64,000 bases of DNA from positions 51,475,956 to 51,539,955 of the forward strand of contig OZ020589.1 in the NCBI GenBank assembly GCA_963971535.1. Direction: 5' to 3'. Origin of the DNA: Notolepis coatsorum (lineage: Eukaryota > Chordata > Actinopteri > Aulopiformes > Paralepididae). A model generated the notes under the pieces. That model saw only the letters and a program-made list of their open reading frames with translations, ran no database searches and was not told the origin of the DNA. The translations under genes were made by a program, and so were the position numbers. Each line of letters starts with the position of its first letter. The stretch's first letter is position 1. Shown here in pieces: positions 32,315-42,989 of the stretch.

Positions 32315-35300
32315 AGGGTCTTCGATAAGAAGGTCTATGACACCATGTGGTGAAAGCCAGAATTCTCTGGAAGCCACACGGCCGATCACCCTTCTTTCGT
32401 CCAGGGCTGCCCATATCGGTACGTGGAACGTGAGAACCATGTATGAGACCGGTAAGACATTTCAAGTAGCAGCAGCGATGAGGAACTATAATCTCACGCT
32501 GCTCGGAATAAGCGAGACAAGATGGACACAGTCCGGACAGAAACGACTGGCCTCAGGAGAGTTACTGCTGTACTCCGGACACGAAGAGGACAATGCCTCC
32601 CACACCCAAGGAGTAGCACTGATGCTATCTAAAACAGCACAGACAGCGCTCATAGGATGGGAAGCCCATGGTCCAAGGATCATCACTGCATCCTTTCGAA
32701 CCAAGAAGAAGAGGATCAATATGAACATCATACAGTGCTACGCTCCTACCAATGACAGCGAGGAAGCAGACAAAGACCAGTTCTACAACAGACTGTAGTC
32801 CATTATAGAAAAGCACCCAGAGAGAGACATCACAATCCTGATGGGAGACCTTAATGCCAAGATCGGAAGTGACAACAGGGGGTACGAAGATATAATGGGA
32901 AGACACAGATTAGGGGCCATGAATGAAAATGGGGAGAGGCTGGCGGACCTGTGCGCTATGAACAACTTGGTCATTGGCGGCAGTGTTTTTCCCCATAAGA
33001 ACATCCACAAGGCCACTTGGGTATTGCCAGACCACATAACCGAGAATCAGATTGACCACATCTGTATCAGCAAGAAATTCAGGAGGTCCATGCAGGATAT
33101 AAGAGTAAAGAGAGGAGCAGATGTGGCTTCAGACCACCACCTTGTCGTAGCCAGCCTGAAACTGAAACTGAGAAAGAACTGGATGTTGGCACATACAACA
33201 CGACACAGGTACAACACAGCTTCCTTGAGAGATGCCAGTAAGCTGGAAGAGTTCAGAGTAACACTCAGCAACAAGTTCCAAGTTTTACAGGAGCTGTTGG
33301 AAGAGGACAAGTGCACCCTGGAGAACAGTTGGAAGGAGATAAAAGAGGCAGTAACGTCTACCTGCCAGGAAGTTCTTGGCCCCAAGAAGCACCAGCACAA
33401 GGAGTGGATCTCAGGGGACAGTCTGCGAAAGATCCAAGAGAGGAGGGAGAAGAAGGCGGCAGTGAACAACAGCCAGACAAGAGCAGAGAAGGCCAAGGCA
33501 CAAGAAAGGTATGCAGAAGGAAACAAGCTAGTAAAGAAGAGCATCAGAGCAGACAAGCGAAGGTATATGGATGACCTGGCAACAGAGGCAGAGCAAGCAG
33601 CAAGAGAGGGGAATATGAGAGAACTGTACAACATCACCAAGAAGCTGGCAGGAAAGTACAGCAAACCAGAACAACCTGTGAAGGACAAAGAGGGAAGACC
33701 GATAACAACGGGAGAGGAGCAACAGAAGAACAGATGGATGGAGTATTTTGAAGAACTTCTAAACCGGCCAGCACCACAGAACCCACCAGACATCGCACAG
33801 GCTGACACAGACCTACCCATAGCCTGCAACGCACCAACCAGGGACGAAATTAGGAAGGCTATCAAGCAGCTGAGGAACAGAAAGGCTGCAGGACCAGACA
33901 ACATCCATGCGGAGGCACTGAAGTCAGATATAGAAACCACGGTGAAGATGCTCCACCCACTCTTCATGAAGATATGGGAGGAAGAAGACGTGCCAGGAGA
34001 TTGGAAAGAGGGCTATCTCATCAAGATCCCAAAGAAAGGCGACCTTAGCAATTGCGCAAATTACAGAGGGATCACACTGCTATCAGTGCCAGGGAAAGTT
34101 TTTAACAGAGTCATCTTGAACAGGATGAAGGACCTCATCGATGCACAACTCCGCGATGAGCAAGCTGGTTTCCGCAAGGACCGATCCTGCACAGACCAAA
34201 TTGCAGTGCTGCGCATCATCGTGGAGCAGTCGATAGAGTGGAACTCGCCCCTGTACATAAACTTTGTGGACTATGAGAAAGCCTTTGACAGCCTAGACAG
34301 AGAGACCCTCTGGAAGCTTCTCCGACATTACGGGGTGCCGACCAAGATTGTTTCCATCATCAGGAACTCCTATGAGGGACTGACATGCAAGGTGGTCCAT
34401 GGAGGGCAGCTCACAGAGGCATTCCAAATGAGGACCGGGGTTAGACAAGGTTGTCTGCTCTCGCCCTTCCTCTTCCTGCTGGCCATTGATCTAGTCACTA
34501 GATAATGAAGACCTCCACAGCACAGAGAAGGTACGGGATTCAGTGGACACCTTGTACGCAACTGGACGACTTGGACTATGCTGACGATTTGGCACTACTG
34601 TCGCACACCCAACAACAGATGCAGGAAAAGACCAACAACGTGGCATCCACTTCCGCACAAGTGGGACTCAACATCCACAAAGGCAAGACTAAGATCCTCA
34701 AGACCAATGCAGCAAACAACACCAACGCAATCATGCTGGATGGTGAGGCTTTGGAAGAAGTTGAAGCCTTTACCTACCTTGGCAGTGTTATTGACAAGCA
34801 GGGCGGCACAGATGCTGACGTTAGAGCACGAATAAGGAAGGCACGTACAGCATTCGTGCAATTACGGAACATCTGGAGCTCAAAAGAACTGACTTCCAAC
34901 ACCAAAGTCAGATTCTTTAACACCAACGTCAAGGCAGTCCTACTATACGGAGCAGAGATGTGGAGAACTACAGCTGCAACCATCAGGAAAGTGCAGGTCT
35001 TCATTAACAGCTGCCTGCGGAAGATCATCCACATCCGATGGCCAGACACCATCAGCAACTGTGAACTCTGGCAGAGAACAAACCAGCTGCCCGCAGAAGA
35101 AGAAATTAAGAAACGCAAATGGTGCTGGATAGGCCACACCCTGCGAAAGCCCGCAAGTACCATCACCAGACAAGCCCTAACATGGAACCCGCAGGGCAAG
35201 CGGAAAAGGGGCCGCCCGAGAAACACCTGGCGCAGAGACCTAGAGGCAGACACCAAGACCATGAAGATGACCTGGAACCAACTGGAGAGAACAGCTCAAG

Positions 35301-35370
35301 ACAGAGATGCTTGGAGATCACTTGTTGACGGCCTATGCCCCAGAAGGGGTAGCAGGCGTAAGTAAGTAAA
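32315..35370 (+). mobile_element. RTE-type LINE 1, nearly full coding length
   Basis: It starts right after another LINE tail and ends with the short tandem tail gtaagtaagtaa, characteristic of RTE-like LINEs. It encodes endonuclease plus RT. It lies in the pogo-like transposon, upstream of the transposase exon. No target duplication was identified. Confidence 0.8.
32337..35365 (+). pseudogene. Endonuclease-reverse transcriptase of RTE-type LINE 1
   Basis: The protein nicks DNA and copies LINE RNA at the nick. The N-terminal AP-endonuclease-like domain shows GTWNVRTMYE, LLGISETRW, ILMGDLNAKIG and ASDHHLVVAS. The RT shows KAAGPDNIHAEALK, NYRGITLLSVPGK, NFVDYEKAFDSLDRE (catalytic Asp of motif A), GVRQGCLLSPFLF and [12 protein letters not shown] (motif C). 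The C-terminal region has [22 protein letters not shown] and [15 protein letters not shown]. Three open frames cover it: 32337-32798, 32841-34505 and 34505-35365. The first two share a frame and are split by a TAG at 32796-32798. The third is reached through a frameshift near 34500. So the copy has about two defects and is otherwise complete. It is related to but distinct from RTE 2 at 55124-62225. Confidence 0.88.
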
Positions 35371-35458
35371 TTGTGCCATTGATAATTTTACGTAAAACAG
35401 ATAATTTTAATCTCAAAAGCGGTAAAAGCATCCTGCAGATCTTCATCTCCTTTCTTAC

Positions 35459-35557
35459 CTGATGTATAGTCTTCCCCTGTTGCACCTCTTTCACTGCTCT
35501 TTCCAACTTCTCAAGAGGAGTTGAAACCCTGTCTGTCTTACGTTTGTATATCTGCAT
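35459..35557 (-). pseudogene. N-terminal exon of a pogo/Tigger-type transposase
   Basis: It codes for 33 residues from Met to His-Gln, including YKRKTDR, ERAVKEVQQGKTIHQ, the start of a Psq-type helix-turn-helix used by pogo/Tigger transposases to bind their own ends. The exon ends CAG followed by GTAAGAAAGG, a strong splice donor, so the HTH would be completed by the next exon. That exon and the DDE catalytic domain were not found. The nested RTE, Copia and DIRS insertions occupy the region where they should lie. A longer unspliced reading of this frame continues with no resemblance to the family. Confidence 0.65.
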
Positions 35558-37349
35558 GGCATGATGGATTTTGGTCTAAAATTAAGAATATCACATAGTT
35601 TTAGTGATCAAATGTAAGAATACAATGTACAATAACAATAAAATACATTATAGTTCTATTTCATTATGACTCCGCTCAGCATCAGTTGCATAAATCTCGC
35701 TTCAGTGGATATGCACTGAATACATTTCAAAATGTACCTTTACATACCAACATCCGTCTGACCACACCCCCATCTGCTGCCTACATAAGCAGGGGTGGGG
35801 CCACACACTCATCTCCTTCTCAAATTTCATCCACAATATAGTGCCTGTATACCAATCACTTGGCGAGGAAGAAAGTATTAGCTGGAGAAAGGAAAACAGA
35901 AGAACAAGGAGAAACGTTGACATTATATCTTTATTTTCTCTCTCACTATTTTCGAGAAAATACGGCGATATTGTCTTTGTCACTGGAGTGTCTGGAAGAT
36001 GATGATCATTCTAAATCTCCACCGGTTTTTTCGTATTAGGGGCTCACGCCGCTGATATACTCCCCAACTGCAGTCCTCCTTTGCTGCGGCTGGATGGGTT
36101 TGGCCCTCCGGCCATGCAGCTGGACTGTGGAAGGCACCGTCTGTTGTGAGGGACTGGTTGTTTTCGAGCCTGGGTGAGTAATGTTTTGCTTGCGGGCGCC
36201 AGTTGTCTGTTAGTGCTATGGGGGCTAGCTGACAATTTTTACGAAAGCCGGCCCCAGATTAGGGTCCTCTGTTCGGCCTCTTAGGCGACGGCGGAGGATC
36301 TTGGTCTGAAGCCCATGATGGTCAACTAGTGGGCCGCGACCAGGACCTGGTGAAACCCAGGATTCTCTGGACGAGCGGATGCTTCTCTGTCCCGTGCAGG
36401 CCCCATCTTTCACATAAAAGTGAAAGTACACCCTAACGAGGAAATGTGTGCATAGGATCTTCTTTATCGGGAGTTCCATGCTCAAAGTCGGCTGCAGCCC
36501 GAAATGGGAATTGTGCTGGCCCGGCTGTATGTCTGGATCACCGTTGAAAACTGTGTTTGACATTCTTTTTCTTTCCCCTCTTAGGATGGGGAGGGACTTG
36601 GACAGCGGCCTGTCTGAAGTGTGGCTTGTTATGTCGTTGTGTACAGTTCAGGTGATAGCTGCTTAGCTGGCGTGCTAGTTTGTGGCCTACTGTGTTAGCC
36701 AGTCAGCTGTTAGCTACGGCGCTAGCTCGCTGTGTTTACCAGGCTAGTAAACGTTAGCTTGTTGCTATCAGTCGGACTGCTGTTAGCTTAATGCTACACT
36801 GTTGAAACGATACTGTGACTATAACATGCCTTAAAACACTCTGACTACGACGTCATCTTTGACAGAGGATGTTAGTCGACCCTACACCCGGTTGCCAGTG
36901 CCAGCGAGGACTTCGTCAACATGGAGAACGGCGGCTGGGTGGTGTTGCGGACATACCCTTGTCACCGGCGCAGGAGGTGCTGGGTTCAACTCTGTGTCCC
37001 GTTAACCTGTGTTGCGGTTCTTTCGGCCTGCGTTCTGGGTGAAGGTAGGAGTCCCGACCGGACTTTAAACACTTCTTCTTTTCTAACCTTCTAAATGTTT
37101 TGTAATAACGATGTTTCCAAAACATGTGTTGCTGCAATACATTGAGGATACGACGCGTGTTGTGCGTGAATTGTCTTGTCACTGGTATAGCTTCTCTCTG
37201 TAGTGAATCGGCGTTGTTTTTTACGTGTGTAAAAATGAACTGGTTTGGTTGTGATGAGAACATGTGTGTTCATGTAACGTTGTACTTGTACCGTGGGTGA
37301 ACTCACAACTAAGAGGGTTAATTAAACCTGTAAAGCTATGCTTAGTGAC

Positions 37350-39270
37350 TTCGCTTCTCAGAGAAACTGCGGCAGCAGCTCTCTGAGGGGAATTCCTCAT
37401 CCGTTGGAAAGGCCTCAAGACCATTACAAACTACAAGCCGAAGTCACCACAGGCGCCTGATAACCTCCCCCTGGCGAACGAGCTAAACACATTTTACTGT
37501 AGGTTTGAGAAAGAGGTTCCCCCCCGCCCTCTTCCTTCACCCACTCGGTCACAACCTCCATCCCCCCCCCCCCCTCTCTCTGTCAGTGTGAGAGAGGTGA
37601 AACGGCTGTTTTCCAGTCAGAATCCCCGGAAGGCGGCCGGCCCGGACTCTGTCTCCCCCTCTGCCCTGAAGCACTGCGCTGACCAGCTCGCACCGGTGTT
37701 TACCACCATTTTTAATGCATCACTGGAGCTGTGTCACGTCCCAGCATGCTTCAAGGCCTCAACCATCATCCCCGTCCCCAAGAAGGCCAAGGTCACGGGC
37801 CTTAATGACTACAGACCTGTCGCCCTGACCTCTGTGGTCATGAAGGTCCTGGAGCGCTTTGTCCTGGCCCACCTGAAGCTCATCACAGATCCTGTGCTGG
37901 ACCCGCTGCAGTTCGCGTACAGAGCCAACAGATCCACAGAGGATGCTGTGAACATGGCTCTGCACTACACGCTGGAACATCTGGACTACGCGGGCAACTA
38001 TGTCAGGATCCTGTATGTGGACTTCAGCTCGGCCTTCAACACCATCCTTCCACCCATCCTGGAGCACCAGCTATCCCTGCTGCAGGTGCCGGCCTCCACT
38101 CGCAGGTGGATTACCGACTTCCTGTCCAACAGGTCTCAGCGGGTGAGGCTGGGGAAGAGCATTTCCAGCTCTAGGTCCACCAGCACCGGTTCCCCGCAGG
38201 GCTGCGTTCTATCCCCACTACTGTTCTCCCTGTACACAAACAGCTGTGCCTCTCTGCACCCCTCGGTCAAACTCCTGAAATTCGCTGACGACACCACCCT
38301 GGTGGGTCTCATCTCCAGGGGGGACGAGTCGGCCTATAGGAGGGAGATCGAGAGGCTGCAGAGCTGGTGCAGCTGCAACAACCTGGAGCTCAATGCTCAA
38401 AAGACAGTGGAGATGGTAGTGGATTTCAGGAAGAAAGCAGCCCTGCCCCCTCCCATCATACTGGGAGGCACTCAGGTGACCTCCGTGGAGTCATGCCGAT
38501 TCCTCGGCATGACCATCTCCCGGGATTTGAAGTGGGAGCTCAACATCACGGGCCTGCTCAAGAAGGCCCAGGGGAGGATGTTCTTCCTCCGGCAGTTGAA
38601 GAAATATAAACTGCCGAGGACCATGATGGCCCAATTCTACACGGCCATCATTGAGTCCATCCTCACCCACTCCATCATCTCCTGGTTCCCTGCTGCAGCG
38701 GCAAAAGATCTTGCCAAGCTGCAGCGGGTGATTCGCTCCGCGGAGAGGGTGATCGGCTGTCCCCTGCCCTCCCTCAGGTCCCTGCACGACTCCAGGGCGC
38801 TGAAGAGGGCGAGAAAGATCATGGCCGACCCATCCCACCCCGGTCACAGCCTCTTCACCCTGCTCCCCTCTGGGAGAAGGCTGAGGATCCCAAAGGCTGT
38901 GAAAGCTCGACACAGACTGAGCTTCTTCCCCTCAGCCGCCAGGCTGATCAATGCCTCAGGCCCCCCCCCCATCGGTACCCCCCCCCCCCCCCCCCCCTCT
39001 GCCCCCAAGTGACACTGGCTCAATGACATTGACTGCACTGCACTAGTCCGTACTGGATCTCTGCACACTTCACTTTATATATATATATATGTATTTTATT
39101 TATTGATTAATCCCCCACTGCACTGTTTTCGTTTCTTGTCTGTGTTGGTGTTTGTTTACTGTGAAAAAAGAAAGAATGCATACACTGTATTGCTGCAACA
39201 ATTACCAATGTGTTTTACACAAATGGCTCAATAAAGGAATCTGAATCTGAATCTGAATCTGAATCTGAAT
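37350..39270 (+). mobile_element. Rex1-type LINE, 5'-truncated, inside DIRS-like element B
   Basis: Comparison with element A gives the empty site (cttagtgac joined through a few bases to gtgattgagg), so 37350-39270 is the insertion. It ends in tandem GAATCT units after caataaagg. Poly-C runs at 37561-37573 and 38977-38997 are slippage-prone. Confidence 0.88.
37588..39012 (+). CDS. Reverse transcriptase of a Rex1-type LINE
   Basis: An open frame of 474 codons continues upstream without its true start ([11 protein letters not shown] near 37410), so the N-terminal endonuclease is absent through 5' truncation. RT motifs are intact: [57 protein letters not shown] (motif A Asp), [20 protein letters not shown] (motif B) and [14 protein letters not shown] (motif C). 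The C-terminal region has [29 protein letters not shown] and [12 protein letters not shown], then stops before a Pro-rich tail. The pattern is that of teleost Rex1/Babar LINEs in the CR1/L2 group. Such LINEs move in cis by target-primed reverse transcription. Without the endonuclease this copy is dead, although the RT frame is open. Confidence 0.88.
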   Translation: MREVKRLFSSQNPRKAAGPDSVSPSALKHCADQLAPVFTTIFNASLELCHVPACFKASTIIPVPKKAKVTGLNDYRPVALTSVVMKVLERFVLAHLKLITDPVLDPLQFAYRANRSTEDAVNMALHYTLEHLDYAGNYVRILYVDFSSAFNTILPPILEHQLSLLQVPASTRRWITDFLSNRSQRVRLGKSISSSRSTSTGSPQGCVLSPLLFSLYTNSCASLHPSVKLLKFADDTTLVGLISRGDESAYRREIERLQSWCSCNNLELNAQKTVEMVVDFRKKAALPPPIILGGTQVTSVESCRFLGMTISRDLKWELNITGLLKKAQGRMFFLRQLKKYKLPRTMMAQFYTAIIESILTHSIISWFPAAAAKDLAKLQRVIRSAERVIGCPLPSLRSLHDSRALKRARKIMADPSHPGHSLFTLLPSGRRLRIPKAVKARHRLSFFPSAARLINASGPPPIGTPPPPPPSAPK

Positions 39271-41084
39271 GTGATTGAGGAATGAATCTTTTTCTCAGCC
39301 TGTGATGACAATGAACAGTATGTTCACACATTAACAGAGGTGCCTGTTTGCCTTGGTCGTATCAAGGGTAAGATAAGAGGGGTGTCCCCCCGGTTTCCCT
39401 GGGGCTTCCCCCCCTCCTCTCAGATATATTGGTTACAATATATTGTGTCACTGTGTTTGTGGGGATACGATGTAACCCTCAGCTTAATTGCTGGGGTTGT
39501 GCTTTCCGCTTGAGAAACTATTTTTTCCTAAAGAGGTTAGGTTTGGCCCACAGAAGCACATGTGTAAGTCTGGTACCGGGGCTCTTAAAGGGGGCCCTCT
39601 CTGTTCTGTGTTTTTTCCTTAGTAAAAATCAGATAGCAGGTTAGCACATGAGCTATGTGAGGCTGTTCGATGCTTCATGTAGCAGGCTATGACTGTGTCA
39701 TGCTCTACTTGTCATTACATCGTATCATGGGTGTGGGGTCGTAAAGGGGTGAACTGGTAATCCTTTCCTCCCTTTTTATGATTGGTCAGGGGTTAAAACC
39801 TCCTGTCCTTCAAGGTTCCTGTCACGTTGCTGTTTGGCACGTTACAGGGTAAGAGGGGGGGGGGGGGGGGGGGAAGTTCCTGGTCCCACGCCCTGGAAGA
39901 TTGGGCGTGTGCACCGCAGAAATTCCCCGCCATAGAGTACGTCACTGAGCGCGTCTTTGTTGGTAAGACTTCCGTGGGTTGTTCAGGTCCATGTTATGGA
40001 TCTGTTTCAGGGAGTTGTCAGAGCTCCTCCTCACGAAGCTCCTCCTCGGGGAGAAGTGCCTTCTGTGAGTTCGGACTCTCCTTCCCTGTGAGGGAGCCTC
40101 CTCAGAGTTTCAGAGCCTCCTCCTCAGATTGTCAAGGTGAGTAGAACTTCAAAAAGGAGTTCTGCTCTATTGTGTGTGTATTAGATTCAATTCGATTATT
40201 GAGTGTGTATTGGTTCAGTGCCTCCTCCTCGGAGAGCCCTAACCCAAGTGTTACATAGCTCAATGTTGCAATATATTCTTTTCAATCTATACAGCTTGCG
40301 TGGGAAGTCTCTCTGGGGATTTCCGTCTCCTCCCTGTGGCGAGGGTGGTGGGATGTAAAAATGTAAAAAATAATTACCCTCAGCTGCGTCACGTGGGATT
40401 CATGTCAGTCTGTGTTTCTTTCTTTTTTAAATAAAAAGAGGAAGGAACATGAAGCACGACGGCTCCGTGTCGTTCTCCCAGGCGACTTAGAGGAACAATG
40501 TTTGGTGTCTTGCTAGACTATCCATTGATGTGTTTGGGTCTCGACGCGTACATAGTGCTGGCTCGGGGTGTTTCTGTTAAGAATCACGCAGGGGCTAAGT
40601 GCGCCTTGGTTGCTCGTTATTAAAACAGCGTTTTTATAGGGCAACTGGGATGGAGTTTTGTCTCTTCCGAGCACCAGTTTACTAGGTTGTCTCGATGAAT
40701 TCTCGTTCATATCTGGGGGATGTTAACGGAATAGATCAGAACATAGGTAGAGGGGTCTCACGCTCTTGGGGTGGGCCACTGAGCGCGGTCCAAATGGGAC
40801 CGTCTGGGTGGCGCCCTCTTTTCATGTTTTAGATCGACACGCATACCTACCCCCTTTTCTGGAGTGGGCATGTCGGCGTGGTTAGGGCACGGGACTGGTC
40901 TGGTCGCGCTGGTCCAGGTCAGTTAACCCGTTGTCCGCCGGGGATGCAGATCTGCTGTTCTGGTACCCTGAGGGACTTTTGCTTTTTTCGGGGGGAAAAA
41001 TGCCGGGTCGGCCCGTGTGTCACAGGGTTAGGCGTTATGGAGACCCTTTGTTGGGTACATGTTGTACTCTGCACTATCGTAATG

Positions 41085-41176
41085 GCTTACGGCCATACCA
41101 ACCTGTACACGCCCGATCTTGTCCTGGTTAGTACTTGGTTGGGAGACCGCCTGGGAATACCAAGTGCAGTGAGCTT
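41085..41176 (+). rRNA. 5S rRNA-derived fragment with an internal deletion
   Basis: It starts GCTTACGGCCATACCAACCT and ends with TACTTGGTTGGGAGACCGCC, then CTGGGAATACCAAGTGC, all clearly vertebrate 5S rRNA. It is 92 nt long against about 120. Some 28 nt after CGATCTTGTC are missing, a region overlapping the internal pol III promoter. It is surrounded by unique sequence and lies in DIRS-like element B but not at the same place in element A. It is most likely a pseudogene or the head of a 5S-type retroposon. Confidence 0.88.
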
Positions 41177-42626
41177 AGGGCTGGTTCTCCATTATTTTCG
41201 CTCCTCTCTCACGCGTGGCGAAGAGGGGGCTGTTGGGGTGGTCTTTTGGACCTCCTCTGGTAACCCTGTGTGCTTCCCGAGCCGCCGGGCCCGGTCTGAA
41301 GTAATGTTTTGTCGACCCGTAGGCCTGGAATAACCCTTTTTTGGAAACTGAAACACTTGTACTGTGGTATAGGCAGTGTATACCCGCAGGTGTGTTTTGG
41401 AGTTTTTTCTTGAGGGGTTATAGGAACAACCACCGTCGGTGTACCGAGAGGGTGGTTGATTCCCTGGTGTGTTGGAGCAGAGTCAACTCCCGGGTTACCC
41501 GGTTGAGTGTGCCCCTGCACGTTCATGACGTCTGCCAATCGTGTCAGCCTTCTCTGCCTCGACCCCTCTGGGTGGGTTTTTTTTAATGGAGGCTTTGTCA
41601 TGGTGCTCAACAACGCCAGCATACGCCCCTTCCGCCGGGGGGGCTGTTTTCAGTTGAGTTGCTTGAGTTCCTCTTCGCACGGTCGGATCCGTCTCCCTCC
41701 CGTAAGCCTCCAATAGGGAGGGTATCCTCCATTAGGGAGGGTCGGGGGGCTCGGTCCTCCCCGGTCTGATGGTTGTGGGGGGCCTCAGCGGGGTACATTT
41801 GTCGAGCTTTGGCTCCCGCTCAGCTCCTGTTATGCAACTGATGCTGAGCGGAGCCATAATGAAATAGAACGTAAGGTTATGTATATAACCAAGTTCTATG
41901 AATTATGGTGACGCTCAGCATCAGGACGCCGCTGCAGCCCTTGATCTTTCATTGTGGTGAAATTTGTTGGGAAGGAGATGAGTGTGTGGCCCCACCCCTG
42001 CTTATGTAGGCAGCAGATGGGGGTGTGGTCAGACGGATGTTGGTATGTAAAGGTACATTTTGAAATGTATTCAGTGCATATCCACTGAAGCGAGATTTAT
42101 GCAACTTATGCTGAGCGTCACCATAATTCATAGAACTTGGTTATATACATAACCTTACGTTAATAATTATAAGTTGGGGCAACTTAACAAACAGAACACC
42201 TGGCACAACTTAACCCAGGCCCTTTGGCACAAATCTCCCCAAGCCTACCATTTTGAAAAAAATGCATCCCCCAGCTGTTTTGAGCTAGCATCATGCTAAA
42301 TGTATAGACTCATGGTGTAGCTTACTAAAGCACTAAAACATGTGTGAACTGTTTTCAAAGTTGTCTATAATTGTTCAAACACAGCAATAAAAAAACCTTG
42401 ATCATACAAATTTTACTTGGAGGGCAATTTTTTTTTTTTTTTACTTAAATGTGCTTACCTCTCAAGCCAGGTGTCTCCCTTCTCTGCAGGTTGAGTGAAA
42501 TGGATGCCTCTTCAAAAATATGTTTTCACATGACCAACTTCTTCTATGGTTTTCTAGATAACATGGGTGGCACTACTTCCCCCTTGGCACTACTTACCCC
42601 ACTCTCCCCTACCACACATAGATATA

Positions 42627-42989
42627 CAGGTGCAGCTCGATAAATTAGAATATCGTGGAAAAGTTATTTCATGTCAGTAATTCAATTCAAAAAGCGAAAC
42701 TCTCGTAGATTATAGATTCATTACACACAAAGTGAAATATTTCAAGCCTTTATTTGTTTTAATTTTGATGATTATGTCTTACAGCTCATGAAAGCCCAAA
42801 AGTCTGTATCACCAATAAAAAATTTAAAATAGATGTATTTTTCTTTTGTATATAGAAATGTCGGCCTTCTGAAAAGTATGTTCATGTATGTTCACTCAGT
42901 CAGTACTTGGTTGGGGCTCATTTTGCACAAATGACTGCATCAATACAGCTAAATATATAGACTTTTCCACAATATTATTGAGCTGCACC
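42627..42989. mobile_element. Tc1/mariner-type MITE (363 bp)
   Basis: It starts caggtgcagctcgataaatt after TA and ends ttattgagctgcacc, giving inverted ends of about 12 bp plus a further similar stretch (gtggaaaagtt / gacttttccac). The right end lacks the last two bases and the TA, and DIRS sequence begins at once, so this side is a rearranged junction. Confidence 0.75.

Larger units (their letters stand above)
35653..42161 (+). mobile_element. DIRS-like element B (plus strand), no coding region recognised
   Basis: A left terminal repeat (35653-about 35880) is inverted relative to a right one (about 41911-42161). The shared part includes CTCAGCATCAG and TAAATCTCGCTTCAGTGGAT. An internal complementary region at about 41830-41910 fuses the complements of both outer tips: aatgaaatagaa matches the left tip and cgtaaggttatg the right tip. 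Both tips end in GTT. The body matches DIRS-like element A block by block. A Rex1 LINE (37350-39270) and a 5S rRNA-derived fragment (41085-41176) occur only in B. No RT or recombinase was recognised. Confidence 0.75.
20221..42609 (-). mobile_element. pogo-like DNA transposon, expanded to 22.4 kb by nested insertions
   Basis: Inverted ends start ggggagagtgggg at 20221, with the reverse complement ending at 42609, both followed inward by GTAGTGCC. TA flanks both sides (20219-20220 and 42610-42611). The surrounding hAT MITE 2 reads on across the site, which proves that the two ends belong to one insertion. Pieces of its own sequence lie at 20221-20679, 25814-26370, 31380-about 31785, 35371-35652 and 42162-42609, about 2.2 kb together. 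A pogo/Tigger-type HTH exon on the minus strand at 35459-35557 supports the family. Everything else inside was added later. Confidence 0.8.
7183..42626. mobile_element. hAT-type MITE 2, split by two giant insertions
   Basis: It is the same family as MITE 1 but in reverse orientation. Pieces lie at 7183-7254, 19949-20218 and 42612-42626. The left end is taggggtgggcgatatgg. The piece at 19949 matches the reverse complement of the 3' part of MITE 1 (the stretch ending in gcttcaaagggttaaat). The last piece, ccacacatagatata, matches the sequence that follows ggtagta in MITE 1. The far end is lost at a mariner-type MITE. Only about 360 bp of this span is the MITE itself. Confidence 0.75.

Noticed and set aside
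33047-33967. 306-codon minus-strand frame
   Set aside because: It is antisense to the RTE reverse transcriptase frame, which has all the expected motifs.
41834-42161. Repeat-rich end of DIRS-like element B considered as a CRISPR-like or regulatory repeat array
   Set aside because: The repeats are two inverted pairs explained by the DIRS internal complementary region and terminal repeat. There are no regular spacers.
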